Assembly: GCA_014529385.2 (NCBI GenBank) | Contig: CM043945.1 | Span: forward strand, 151,627,741-151,691,740 | DNA from: Adiantum capillus-veneris | Taxonomy: Eukaryota; Streptophyta; Polypodiopsida; Polypodiales; Pteridaceae | Length of the DNA stretch: 64,000 bases | Direction of reading: 5' to 3' | Shown here: positions 10,250 through 19,859 of the stretch, piece by piece | Layout: every line of letters begins with the position of its first letter | Numbering within the stretch: position 1 is the stretch's first letter | Program-made: the position numbers and the translations under genes | The notes under the pieces: generated by a model | The model's database searches: none | What the model was told of the DNA's origin: nothing | Seen by the model: only the letters and a program-made list of their open reading frames with translations

Positions 10250-11690
10250 TCAATCTATACCCTTCAACTCACTGCAATTTCTAAACCACTCCAAAGCTAA
10301 GCCTTTCGTCAAAGCATCTGCTGGGTTGTTGTTAGTGTGTACCTTGACCAAATCAATGAGCTCTTTGGCCAAGAAATCTCTCACAAGATGATACCTGACT
10401 TCAATGTGTTTTGATTTGGAGTGAAACACGGGATTCCTTGCCAATGCAAGAGCACTCTGACTATCATAATATATCACTGGAGTCTCATCAATGCCAAGAT
10501 TTTTGACCAAGTGAGATAACCATACATCCTCTTTACTTGCATCCGACAATGCAATGTACTCCTGCTTTCGTAGTGGAAGACGACATACAATCTTGAAGAC
10601 ATGACCTCCAAGATACTGCTGCTCCAGCAAATATGAAGACATAGCCAGATGTCGATCGTCTATTGTTGACACAACCCGCATAGTCTACATCCGCATAACC
10701 CACGATGGATGCATCAATTTTTCCAAAGCGTAAACACCTACCGACCGTACCTTGGAGGTACCTAATAATGTGCTTCACTGCTTCCCAATGCTTGCTGCCA
10801 GGATTTGCCATATATCGGCTCACCACTCCCACAACAAAAGCAATGTCTGGTCTTGTGGCTACCATAGCATACATGAGACTGCCCACTGCCGAAGAATATG
10901 GTACCTTAGACATTTCAACTCGCTCAGCATGAAATTTGGGTGCATCTTCCTTGCTGAGTTTGAAGAATGCCTGCATTGGGGTACTCAATGCTTTCCCCCC
11001 TGCATATTGAAACACTGCAAAACTTTCTCAATGTATGTTTCCTGAGATAACTCAAGAATACGACGTTTGCAATCTCTTCTCATTCGGATGCCAAGAAAGT
11101 GTGTAGCATCCCCTAAATCTTTTATTGCAAAATTATTGCTAAGTGTTTCTTCAAGTTGGCAATTTTCGCAATGGATTTCCCAGCTATAAGCATGTCATCA
11201 ACATACAAAACTAGAATGATCATCGAGCCATCATCTAACTTTCTTGTGTACGAGTAGTGATCCTCTTTGCTCCTTTTATATCCTTGAGACCTCATACATG
11301 CATCAAATTTATGATACCACTGCCTTGAACCCTTCTTTAAGCCATAAAGTGCCTTCTTGAGCTTACATACTAGCTTCTCACGAGATGCATTCTCCTGAAC
11401 AAACCCTTCAGGCTGTTGCATGTAAACATCCTCATTGAGATCCCCATGAAGAAATGCTGTCTTCACATCCATTTGGACAAGTCCCATGTCCTCAATCGCT
11501 ACAAGACCAAATACGGTTCTACGCGTTGTCATCTTGACCACAGGCGAGAAGATTTCATCAAAATCGACTCCCTTTTGCTGTTTGAACCCTTTGGCTACAA
11601 GACTAGCCTTGTACTTTGGATTTGGATCACCTGAGTTTCTTCTTGCAAACCCATTTGCAAGGTAATGCTTTCGCATCATTTGGCAGTTCT
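10250..11690 (-). pseudogene. copia reverse transcriptase and RNase H, broken
   Basis: C-terminal half of a copia pol. RT is open at 11679-11122: LVAKGFKQQKGVDFDEIFSP, then MDVKTAFLHGDLNEDVYMQQ, ALYGLK, and the catalytic YVDD in LVLYVDDMLIAG (about 11190-11230). Frame changes follow. RNase H lies at 11015-10533 and 10681-10250, with AVGSLMYAMVATRPDIAF, GYADVDYAGC, YDSQSALALARNP and DALTKG. Active-site residues look largely kept, but at least two frame changes and the missing N-terminus make it non-functional. It joins antisense protease-integrase sequence at about 11690. Confidence 0.85.
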
Positions 11691-12540
11691 ACCGAGTTTC
11701 CATATGACACCACATAGAGAGTGGTTCTCTACTTATTCTCACTCTTGTTGCAAAGTGAGACTTGGTGATGCTTATAAACTAGACATTGAGGGTGTCAGAA
11801 ATGTCAAATTGCATCTAAGGAATGGCACACACTTTACTTTATGTAATGTCAGACATGTGCCCAAGTTGACTAAAAGCTTGATTTCTGTTGGTCAGCTTGA
11901 TGATTTGGGCTACAACACCACATTTAGCAATGGTTCATGGATAGTACGCAAAGGTCATCTTGTTGTACTCAGAGGTTAGAAGCATGGTACCTTGTATTCC
12001 ATGCATGTGTCAGATGTTGGTCATGATTACATATATATAGCCGAGAGATGCTGTCTACTGAGTTGTGGCATTGCCGGCTAGGTCATATTAGCCAAAAAGG
12101 AATGAGAACTCTGACTCGTTTTGGCTACTTACATGTCTTGTCTTATGTTGACTTTCTTGTTTGTGAGCACTGTATCTATGGCAAACAGACTAGGTCCGTG
12201 CACTTACCATTGGGTCAAAAGCGAGCTGAACCTCTAGATTTAGTGCATAGTGATGTTTGTGGTCCTATGTCAACCAAACCTCTAGGGGGGGCCAACTATT
12301 TTGTGACATTCATAGATGACTCTACTCGAAAGGTGTGGGCATATCCTTTGAAACATAAGGATCAAGTTCTTCCTGTGGTCCAAATTTTTTTAGCACTCAT
12401 TGAGAATCAATCTGGAAAGAAAAGAGGTTGCAGACTGACAACAGTGGAGAGTATGTCTCCAAGGAGTTTGATGATTTCTGTGCTAAAAGGGGGATTAAAA
12501 GGCAGTTAACTGCACCATACACACCATCTAAAAATGGAGT
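11691..12540 (+). pseudogene. copia protease C-terminus, GAG-pre-integrase and integrase core (inverted block)
   Basis: Plus-strand copia polyprotein part lying inside the minus-strand element. It starts at FHMTPHREWF, just after where D-S-G-A should be; that triplet is not readable at the junction. VRHVPKLTKSLISVGQLDD ends the protease. LWHCRLGHISQKGM (about 12062) with CEHCIYGKQTR gives the HHCC zinc region, and LDLVHSDVCGPM and FVTFIDDSTRKVW give the integrase D positions. YTPSKNGVAE at the end is the third acidic motif region. A frame change near 12420 breaks it, and at 12541 the sequence folds back on itself. Confidence 0.8.
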
Positions 12541-12541
12541 T

Positions 12542-12698
12542 GCTGAGTTTCAAGAATGCCTGCATTGGGGTACTCAATGCTTCCCCCCCTTGCATATTGA
12601 AACGCTGCAAAACATACATTGAGAAAGTTTTGCAGCGTTTCAATATGCAGGGGGGGAAAGCATTGAGTACCCCAATGCAGGCATTCTTGAAACTCAGC
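12542..12698. repeat. near-perfect 72-bp palindrome (fold-back)
   Basis: Arms 12542-12613 and 12627-12698 are reverse complements except for a shifted base in the poly-C/poly-G run, with a 13-bp spacer. The right arm is sense RNase H coding (MQGGKALSTPMQAF). The left arm is the same sequence antisense, attached directly to the integrase. The same stretch in the minus-strand copy is at about 10965-11036. Confidence 0.92.
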
Positions 12699-13399
12699 AA
12701 GGAAGATGCACCCAAATCTGATGTTGAGCGAGCTGAAATGGCTAAGGTACTAGTTCTTCGGTAGTGGACAGTCTCATGTATGCTATGGTAGCCACAAGAC
12801 CAGACATTGCTTTTGCAGTGGGAGTGGTGAGCCGATATATGGCAAATCCTGGCAGCAAGCATTGGGAAGCAGTGAAGAACATTCTTAGGTACCTCAAAGG
12901 TACAGTCGAAAGGTGTTTATGCTTCAGGAATAGTGATGCATCCATCGTGGGTTATGCGGATGCAGACTATGCGGGTTGTGTCGACAATAGATGATCGATA
13001 TCTGGCTATGTCTTCATATTTGCTGGAGTAGCAGTATCTTGGAGGTCATGTCTTCAAGATTGTACGTCGTCTTTCACTATGGAAGCAGAGTCCGTTGCAT
13101 TCTCTAATGCAAGTAAAGAGGCTGTATGGTTATCTCGCTTCGTCAAAACTCTTGGCATTGATGAGACTCCAGTGATATATTGTGATAGTCAGAGTGCTCT
13201 TGCATTGGCAAGGAATCCCATGTTTCACTCCAAATCGAAACACATTGAAGTCAGGTATCATCTTGTGAGAGATTTCTTGGCCAAAGAGCTCATTGATTTG
13301 GTCAAGGTACACACTGACGACAACCCAACAGATGCTTTGACGAAAGGCTTAGCTTTGGAGCGGTTTACACATTGCAGTGAGTTGATGGGTATAGGTTGA
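12627..13399 (+). pseudogene. second copia RNase H copy (inverted block)
   Basis: Plus-strand counterpart of the minus-strand RNase H at 10250-11015. It reads MQAFLKLSKEDAP, then ATRPDIAFAVGVVSRYM, GYADADYAGC, CDSQSALALARNP and DALTKG. A frameshift near 12760 and a stop near 12993 break it. It ends about 70 bp before a plus-oriented LTR start, as expected for the 3' end of a copia element. Confidence 0.85.
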
Positions 13400-13468
13400 A
13401 GCCACTAGATTGCTTCACGATTGTACATACCAGGTCACTTGGGCTGCGTTGACCTTCAAGTGGGAGTT

Positions 13469-13632
13469 TGTTGGGATTCAGGCCAACTGGCAGGACAACC
13501 CACTTACTACTACCCATCTACTAGCTTAACCATGTATACACTTATTCTTTAATATAATAGAATAAGGAGCTGCAACAACACGATAACATTGCTGTGCGCT
13601 CCACCCAAAGTAGGTGTCTCTCTCTCTGTGCT
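13469..13632 (+). repeat. truncated plus-oriented copia LTR
   Basis: Starts TGTTGGGATT after the purine tract AGTGGGAGTT, matching the first ~165 bp of the element's LTR. It is cut off at about 13632, where it joins leader sequence of opposite orientation at a shared GAGAGCACAGAGAGAG-like purine stretch. Confidence 0.75.
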
Positions 13633-13726
13633 CTCTGAATGCTGAATTTGCCGATGCCAAAATCAAAAATCTGTTTGCACTTTCAAAAGTGCGTGTGCGC
13701 GGACGCGAAAACGGCAAGCACAAACC

Positions 13727-13740
13727 CTGCTCTGATATTA
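13727..13740 (-). promoter_or_regulatory. copia primer-binding site
   Basis: On the minus strand, TAATATCAGAGC lies two bases after the LTR end. It differs at two positions from the copia consensus TGGTATCAGAGC, which pairs with the initiator methionine tRNA. Confidence 0.65.
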
Positions 13741-13742
13741 GT

Positions 13743-13942
13743 TGAAGGTGCCAAGGGAAGCATGTGCGAGTGCAAGTGCGAGAGCAGAGAGAGAGTGACC
13801 TGCTTTGGGTGGAGCGCAGAGTAATGTTATCCTGTTGCAGCTCCTTATTCTGTTATATTAAATAATAAGTGTATACATGGTTAAGTTAGTAGATGGGTTA
13901 GACGTAAGTGGGATGTCCGGCTAGTTGGCCTGAATCCCAACA
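13743..13942 (-). repeat. 5' LTR of the minus-strand copia element
   Basis: 200 bp, TG...CA on the minus strand, followed by the primer site. It matches 9977-10180. Confidence 0.85.
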
Positions 13943-14946
13943 GAGTTGATCAACACTAAAAATCAAACTTGATGGTGACCCAAATATACGAGAAAAATTC
14001 AAAAACCCCAGCCACAAAACCCCATTCTCAAATCATTACAAAATCTTCACCAAACTCCACTCTGTTGGACTCTTTCGAGTAGCCCCAACCCTAATGGCAC
14101 CGATACAGGGTTACATAGTCTTGCAGAAAGCCGCCCCTTCTTCCCTCAATTACTTGCACACACACATCCATTGAAACCTTATAAATTCCATAGACTCTCC
14201 CAAGTGCAAAATTGAAGAGAAAAATCTCTCATTCACTCCTCCACACACTCAAAAACAGGGCGTGAACGCGACTTGACTGCATTAGACCACTTGTAGGAAC
14301 CCTACTTTCTCGCACACACAGAGATGTGAAAGTGCCAAGAAATGAACTCCAAAAAAATTCCTTCATCTTGAACACTCACCGAACCGTGAGTGATGTGGCA
14401 AAATGTGGGCTTTTCGCACCATTTTTGGCCTCAGTTTTGGCCAATTTTGACCCCGGACAGACATTTTTCACGGGAAAAATACCAACGCTCCAAAATCCTC
14501 CAAAATTTGTAGGCTTGGTCCTTGATACCCAAATCTCATTGCTGCATGCTCACATACCATTTTTAACCACTTCTAGGGTGGTTCGCACACCAGTACATAT
14601 CAGGCATCGCAAATAGACAATTACCGTATATGTTAGTCTTCCTGGGTGGGATGAGAGTGCCCACACTTGTTACTTGAATTATTTACATTCTAAAATCTTA
14701 AACACATTCCTTAGAGACAAAATAATCCACTTGGGACCACATACAAAGCCTCAATACCCTATTGAGGCATGTACGTATGCTCGATTTCGGACACACAAGC
14801 ATGAATATTTACAATGTGCATATGTTGCACCACGTTTGAAACTCAAAACCACTTTGCAAATATCCCAAATTCATGTATTTATATCCTTTTGTATATATGA
14901 CCATGCATATGCGCACTACTTTGTATATACTAAAAGTGGTTTATCA
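13943..14946 (-). repeat. 3' LTR (main part) of the minus-strand LTR element
   Basis: Repeats at 20056-21077 with small differences throughout. Shared stretches include GTAGCCCCAACCCTAATGGC, AAGTGCCAAGAAATGAACTC and ATACAAAGCCTC. The boundary at 14946 is inferred from where the two copies diverge and from the TG start. Confidence 0.75.
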
Positions 14947-14963
14947 TCATTGCCCAACCCCAA

Positions 14964-14983
14964 GTTGAGCATTTATGCTCAAC
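14964..14983. repeat. 20-bp hairpin beside the 3' LTR
   Basis: GTTGAGCAT, two bases, ATGCTCAAC: a perfect 9-bp stem. It lies 17 bp from the LTR start, next to the likely polypurine tract of the minus-strand element. Confidence 0.7.
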
Positions 14984-14990
14984 ACTCGCA

Positions 14991-16755
14991 TCAAACAGCG
15001 ACATAAAAGTGCAAAAGTGACCCTAAAGCTCCCCCAAGATCATATGAAAAATCATCAAGCTTCATAGCACCACCTAAGTACCCCAACATGCTACTCGCAT
15101 AGAAGGGGAAATTATCTATTTTCTTGCCAAAACGCCACCACCCATCTGGATCCCAAGCATGATACATATATTTTACATGGGTGGCAAATTCCATCTCATG
15201 CCATATGCCATTACAATCAACTGAAAACATAGCCACCTCAAAATGCATCTCATGACTAGAGCTCATCCCATTGATAATCACAAATCTATCATCATCTCCC
15301 TGATGCATTAGTTGCTCTTCATTTCCTATGCCCAAGAGACCATCACTCCAAGCAGTAACAACTCCACTCCAAAATTGAAAAAGCTCTTTAAAAACATTCT
15401 CACCAGCATCCTCTTTTTCCACATAAGGCATTTTCCACTTAAAAAGCTCGAAACATGCATACAAAGCTAGATAGCACATCATAAAGAAATCCTCACCATG
15501 CCAACTTGCTGCAAGATTTACTAACTACCAATCAAGATCTTTACAGATAAGAGGTTATGGCTCAAAGATACATTGAAGCATGCAAAATGCATCCATCAGA
15601 TCATTGTGCAAGTAAAAGATTACTTTAAACTCTTTGCCTACCCCATCCTCAAGAAGTCTATACTTAACAATTGTAGGTCGCATATTGTCACGAACATCCC
15701 TTGGAGATGGCACTAGCATCAAACTCTTGCATACATAGAACTCGTCCCTATCACCTTCATGACCCAATACCTTTGCATCACAACCACTAGAAGGTTGCCC
15801 ACCCCCCAGCTCTGGTAAAGCACATGGACCCAAGGTCACATCAGCCAACATAGAATCACTCTCTTCAATGTCATCCTCACTTAATGTGGAAACCCCACGA
15901 CCCTAGCCCATCATCTCATCATCAACGCAAATATCCATGCCCAGTTGCTGCAAAGCCCCTTCTCAAAATATACATTTGTCTTTATGCAAGGCTACTATAT
16001 CCTTCAATGGACGTAGTGACTCTATGCCATTATCACATACATCATCGCACCATCTCTCACAAGCATCAGATGTGGACCACCATCATAGGTTGCCTCATCC
16101 TTGTCAATTTCACTCTCGTCATCTTCACTTCTCATGCTAGTGCTCAAACTTTTGCATTCATTTACTGTGTCCTTGCCATTTTGCACCATAGGCATGTGTA
16201 TGGTCTCCCAAGTTGCTTCACATACTTCATTTGCATCTACTTTGCGTATATGGGCATCCACAGCTGTATACAAGCTATTATCCTTGCTAGCATGAGCACC
16301 TGAAACTATGAATTTATGCACATAAGGTCATCCACACTATCCATACTCCATATTGACGAAGAGTACTTTATGGATGTAGCAATGCACATATTTCTCTCTT
16401 TTCGTAACCCTATCTTCAATGCTTCACACATAAATTTGGGCTCTTTCTCTTGCACTTTCATCTTAAGGACCGGCCAGAATAGACTCATGAATATCAGTAT
16501 TATTTGGCTATTTGCAAATGTAGAATAGGATGCCTCTTTAGACATGGCTTCCACATGCAATATAGCATCTTTCCAAACTCTCCAAGCATCATCAAATCTT
16601 GACCAAAAATTTGCAACAAACTTGTGCTCTTGCATAAAAAAACTAGTGACTTGTTTCCATGCATCTTGGTGAGGAATCACCTTCTTAAACCACTTCAAGC
16701 TAGTCCCAATTTCCCTTCTCATCTTGTGACAAGCCCTCATACCAATCTCTTGCAT
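14991..16755 (-). pseudogene. unidentified protein of the minus-strand LTR element, broken
   Basis: Four open minus-strand pieces follow one another: 16755-16306, 16321-16022, 15851-15555 and 15482-14991. Together they could have encoded roughly 500-600 residues. The first piece is Trp-rich (ANFWSRFDDAWRVWKDAI), the second acidic, and the last contains GIWHEMEFATHVKYMYHAWD and GWWRFGKKIDNFPFY. I recognise no family: not RT, integrase, protease or a gag zinc knuckle. The position just before the 3' LTR is where some plant LTR elements carry an extra ORF. Stops and frame changes show it is dead here. Confidence 0.45.
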
Positions 16756-16800
16756 CCCCTCTAACCACTAGATTGATACATGCAAGCTTCTACACCTCAC

Positions 16801-17208
16801 TTGGGATTGCACGGCATAAACATGTCAAGTCGAACTCATATGATGCAAGTGTTGGGGTATAGGCGCCTGTGCCTTGCCCGATCGCCCAGAGTCTGGGCGC
16901 CCACTGACTTGTATACCTTATACATAGCATAAGTGTATAAGGGGCTGCTCACTGATTGAGTCTCCCCACCCATATCTGTGTGTCGTGTGCTCTTATCCTT
17001 CCTCTTGGGATTGCACGGCATAAACATGTCAAGTCGAACTCATATGATGCAAGTGTTGGGGTATAGGCGCCTGTGCCTTGCCCGACCGCCCAGAGTCTGG
17101 GCGCCCATTGACTTGTATACCTTATACATAGCATAAGTGTATAGGGGGCTGCTCACTGATTGAGTCTCCCCACCCATATCTGTGTGTCGTGTGCTCTTCT
17201 CCTTCCTC
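16801..17208. repeat. 204-bp tandem duplication containing a copia LTR
   Basis: 16801-17004 is repeated at 17005-17208 with few differences. Each unit has about 49 bp of flank and then a copia LTR starting TGTTGGGGTATAGG (16850 and 17054). The first LTR copy lacks its 3' end. Confidence 0.85.
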
Positions 17209-17231
17209 TTCTCTCCTGCACAGTTCCTTCA
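17054..17231 (+). repeat. 5' LTR of a plus-strand copia element
   Basis: 178 bp, TGTTGGGGTA...TTCCTTCA. It is followed after two bases by the primer site TGGTATCAAAGCC (17234-17246), close to the copia consensus. No matching 3' LTR is present in the window. Confidence 0.75.
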
Positions 17232-18406
17232 ATTGGTATCAAAGCCAAGTTCAGTGCGTTTTTGCGTAATCGCGCGCGCACACTTTTCAGGTAGACTCTG
17301 GATTCGGAGCTTGGAAATTCACACTCGGCGTTCCAAGAGCATTTCAATAGGTGACCTGAGATTTACCCCCCTTTCGAAGCTGTTTATGCCCTCAGAATTT
17401 CGTTTTGAGCACTACATCAGAAGATAGGTTTCAGCCGCCAAGAAACCCGTCTTGTGTAGATTGGCAAGCAGAAGGTGGATTGGTTTGATTTGCTTGATTG
17501 TGAGCATTTTCAGGTGTTACAAGATCGGGTTTGACTCCCAGGTATAGGTTGAGTCTAGTACTCCCACAGGTGTTGCCAATTGCAATTGAGTGGTTCTTCT
17601 GCAGTGTTGTGGCTTGCATACATGGTCTTTGAGCGGGTAATGCTCTATGTATGCTTATGTGGTGAGCAGTAGATCTTGTGAGCAAGTGCAGAGGTTGGTT
17701 GTGGATGATATGTATGGTCACCTGTGGTAATCTTTGTGAGCATTTGTTGGACACAGGTTTGCAAAGCTTATGCATGTATGTTGAGTGTAGTTTGATGCGC
17801 ATTGATTGCTCATTGTATTGAGCTTGCAGGATAATGGTTATTTTGTTTTGATAGCCATTGTGCGTCGAAACTCTGGCAAAATTTTGCCAAGAGTTTTATG
17901 CGAATCAGTTGATGCAATCCAGGTTGTGATTGCAATTGCACTCAGTGATTACGTGCGGTGTTCTCTGTAGGTGGGAGCTTAGTGCATGTATGCATCGATA
18001 CCGCACAATGTGGGCTTGGTGATTAGCTCACGGTTTGACAGGCGTACAATTATCTTGGCACACTCACAAGAGTGAATATTGTGATGTATGCTTGTGTGGC
18101 TACGAGCTAGGTAGCCGGATTCGAGCACTAATGGCTTGATGTTTTTCAGCAGGTTTCATCTACACGTTTACCAGTTTACAGGCAGGTTTGAGGGCTTATT
18201 TGGGTGCTGAATTTTCAGCTATTGTTTCCTCTTTGCAGGTGTCCATGTATGGCTCAGTTGTAGGCTGATCTGGGACACGTTTGTGACTTGTTTATGCAGC
18301 TGTTTAAGAGTTGAATTTTGGGGATGTTTTGGGACTGATTTGCAGCCATATTTTACAGCCATACAAGATCTTGGTTTACTCTACAGGAGCCTCGTGCACT
18401 TGACAT
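17232..18406 (+). other. copia leader and deleted gag region
   Basis: Primer site at 17234-17246, then about 1.1 kb of T/G-rich sequence without long open frames. Gag, expected here, is not recognisable, and the coding signal resumes only near 18500. Confidence 0.45.
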
Positions 18407-19177
18407 TTGGGATTTGCATCATTGCCATTTGTGGAGCACAGTGTGGTTACACTACTGCAAGAGATTTTATGCGTGGATTCACATGAGCATTGTAATGCAA
18501 ACACTTCTTATGGTTCTGCTACGAGTGGCAAAAATTTTGTTCCTAATGATTCTGCTGGCAGCAATTCGGCTAGTCTCAAGGATGTAGTAGATGCTATAGG
18601 CTCCGTTGACTTGACAATTGCAGGATCAGATACAGTGTCTGAGTACCCTAGTGATAGTGAGGTCACATGTGCTTCCTATATTACTCCTGATTTTTTGACG
18701 TCTGAGGATAGTGCACTTATTTTGCAGTGGGTGCTAGATAGGGACGCTACTTTTCATGTCACTCCGTATCGTGACTGGTTCAGTAGCTATTCTAGCAGAG
18801 TGCATGGTAGTGTGCGATTGGCAGATGGGCCACTGCATGAGATTGCCGGTTCAAAAGATGTGAGACTATCATTACCGAGCGGTGCATCGTACGCGCTCAG
18901 AGATGTGCGTCATGTGCCAGATTTGACGATGAGTTTGATCTCCGTTGGTCAACTCAGGGATAGTGGATGTCATGTATCGCTGCTTGAGCGATCTTTTCCG
19001 TTGCATTTGGGTTCACCGGTGATTGCGAGAGGTGCTAGAGTTGGCACATGGTACCCATTGCACGTAGTACTGGTGCGAGATGGTCGAGTCTCAATCTTGT
19101 TACAGCCATGCAGAGAGCGAGAGACCCGGATAGTCTCTTTTGCTCATGGGTTGCAGGGTGCTTTGCATGGAGTGTAG
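18407..19177 (+). pseudogene. copia gag-protease remnant
   Basis: Open for 256 residues. TSYGSATSGKNFVPNDSAGSN (about 18508-18570) matches the gag-protease spacer of the copia element at 28.5 kb, so the two are related. The protease follows: WVLDRDATFHVTPYRDWF, where D-S-G is replaced by D-R-D, so the catalytic Gly is lost. It continues to VRHVPDLTMSLISVGQLRD. Degenerate sequence runs to 19600 with no integrase core or RT that I can read. Confidence 0.7.
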
Positions 19178-19609
19178 AGTAGTGAGATCGTTGTGCACAC
19201 AGTTGGGGCACGACTTGAGCAGTCACATAGAGAGGTGACAGAGTCAGACATGCAGGCTTTGCTAGTGAGCAAAGCAGAGAGTCAGTTGTGCGAGATACTT
19301 CTAAGCAGGATAGACAGGTAGATCGGTCTTGCTCTAGTGAGTCACGACAGGAGGAAGTTGTGCAAGAGTCTATGCATAAGGAGTTAGAGCATGAGAGCTC
19401 TAGTGAGTCACAGCAGATTGAGTGGTCATGTTTGCAGTGGATGATTGCAGAGGAGGCTGAGACGTAAGTGATTATGCAATCATTCCTTTCTATGCTTGAC
19501 AGTGAGCATGGGGATATAGTTGTGCAGGATATGTCTTCTAGCAGAGAGCTAGAGCAACTGGTTTGCTTTGAGGTTGCATGATAGGTTGATGCGTCTTTTG
19601 CGGACAGTC

Positions 19610-19800
19610 AGGAGATGAATGTGGTTGACACGCCAGAGATGCCTATTGCCAGGGATATATATGTTGATGCATGCTCTGTAAAGCTAGCAGGGCCCGATAG
19701 CATTGCATCGGCATTCGTTGGTCTCATGTATGAGATGTTGATCTTGAGACCGGATATCGCAGCTGCAGTGGGAGCATTTGTGCAATTTTTGGGTGCATAA
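19610..19800 (+). pseudogene. copia RNase H N-terminal remnant
   Basis: A short open frame contains GLMYEMLILRPDIAAAVG, the counterpart of the AVGSLMYAM-TRPDIAFAVG motif in the other copia copies here. It ends in the 22-bp repeats, where the element is cut. RT must have been deleted between the protease and this point. Confidence 0.6.
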
Positions 19801-19835
19801 CCAGCAATTTTTGGGTGCATAACCAGCAATTTTTG
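19783..19835. repeat. 22-bp tandem repeat at an element junction
   Basis: CAATTTTTGGGTGCATAACCAG at 19783-19804 and 19805-19826, then a partial CAATTTTTG. It marks the junction of the plus-strand copia remnant and the primer-site region of the minus-strand LTR element. Confidence 0.85.
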
Positions 19836-19854
19836 CTCCCCAACGGGATCGCCA
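19835..19854 (-). promoter_or_regulatory. candidate primer-binding site of the minus-strand LTR element
   Basis: On the minus strand, TGGCGATCCCGTTGGGGAGC begins five bases after the LTR end at 19860. It has the form of a retroelement primer site (TGG plus a tRNA 3'-end complement) but is not the copia methionine type. I have not matched it to a tRNA. Confidence 0.4.
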
Positions 19855-19859
19855 AAGGA

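Larger units (their letters stand above)
9977..13942 (-). mobile_element. Ty1/copia element with an internal inverted second copy
   Basis: Minus-strand copia element bounded by LTRs at 13743-13942 (5') and 9977-10180 (3'). Target duplication: GCGTT (9972-9976) and GAGTT (13943-13947), one mismatch. The uninterrupted paralogue at about 20056-20060 reads GAGTT between the same flanks, which proves the insertion boundaries. Inside, the order is abnormal: from the 5' LTR come the primer site and about 100 bp of leader, then an inverted block (13630 back to 11691, genes on the plus strand), then RT and RNase H in the proper minus orientation. RNase H and part of the LTR are present twice, in opposite directions. 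Confidence 0.85.

Noticed and set aside
14991-16755. Plus-strand ORFs opposite the unknown minus-strand protein (for example 15884-16303)
   Set aside because: His/Cys-rich shadow composition; the minus-strand pieces have more protein-like sequence.
16850-17208. The two LTR copies at 16850 and 17054 as the pair of one element
   Set aside because: They lie only 204 bp apart with duplicated flank between them, so this is a tandem duplication of one LTR.
19783-19835. CRISPR-like repeat
   Set aside because: Two head-to-tail 22-bp copies without spacers in a plant retroelement junction.
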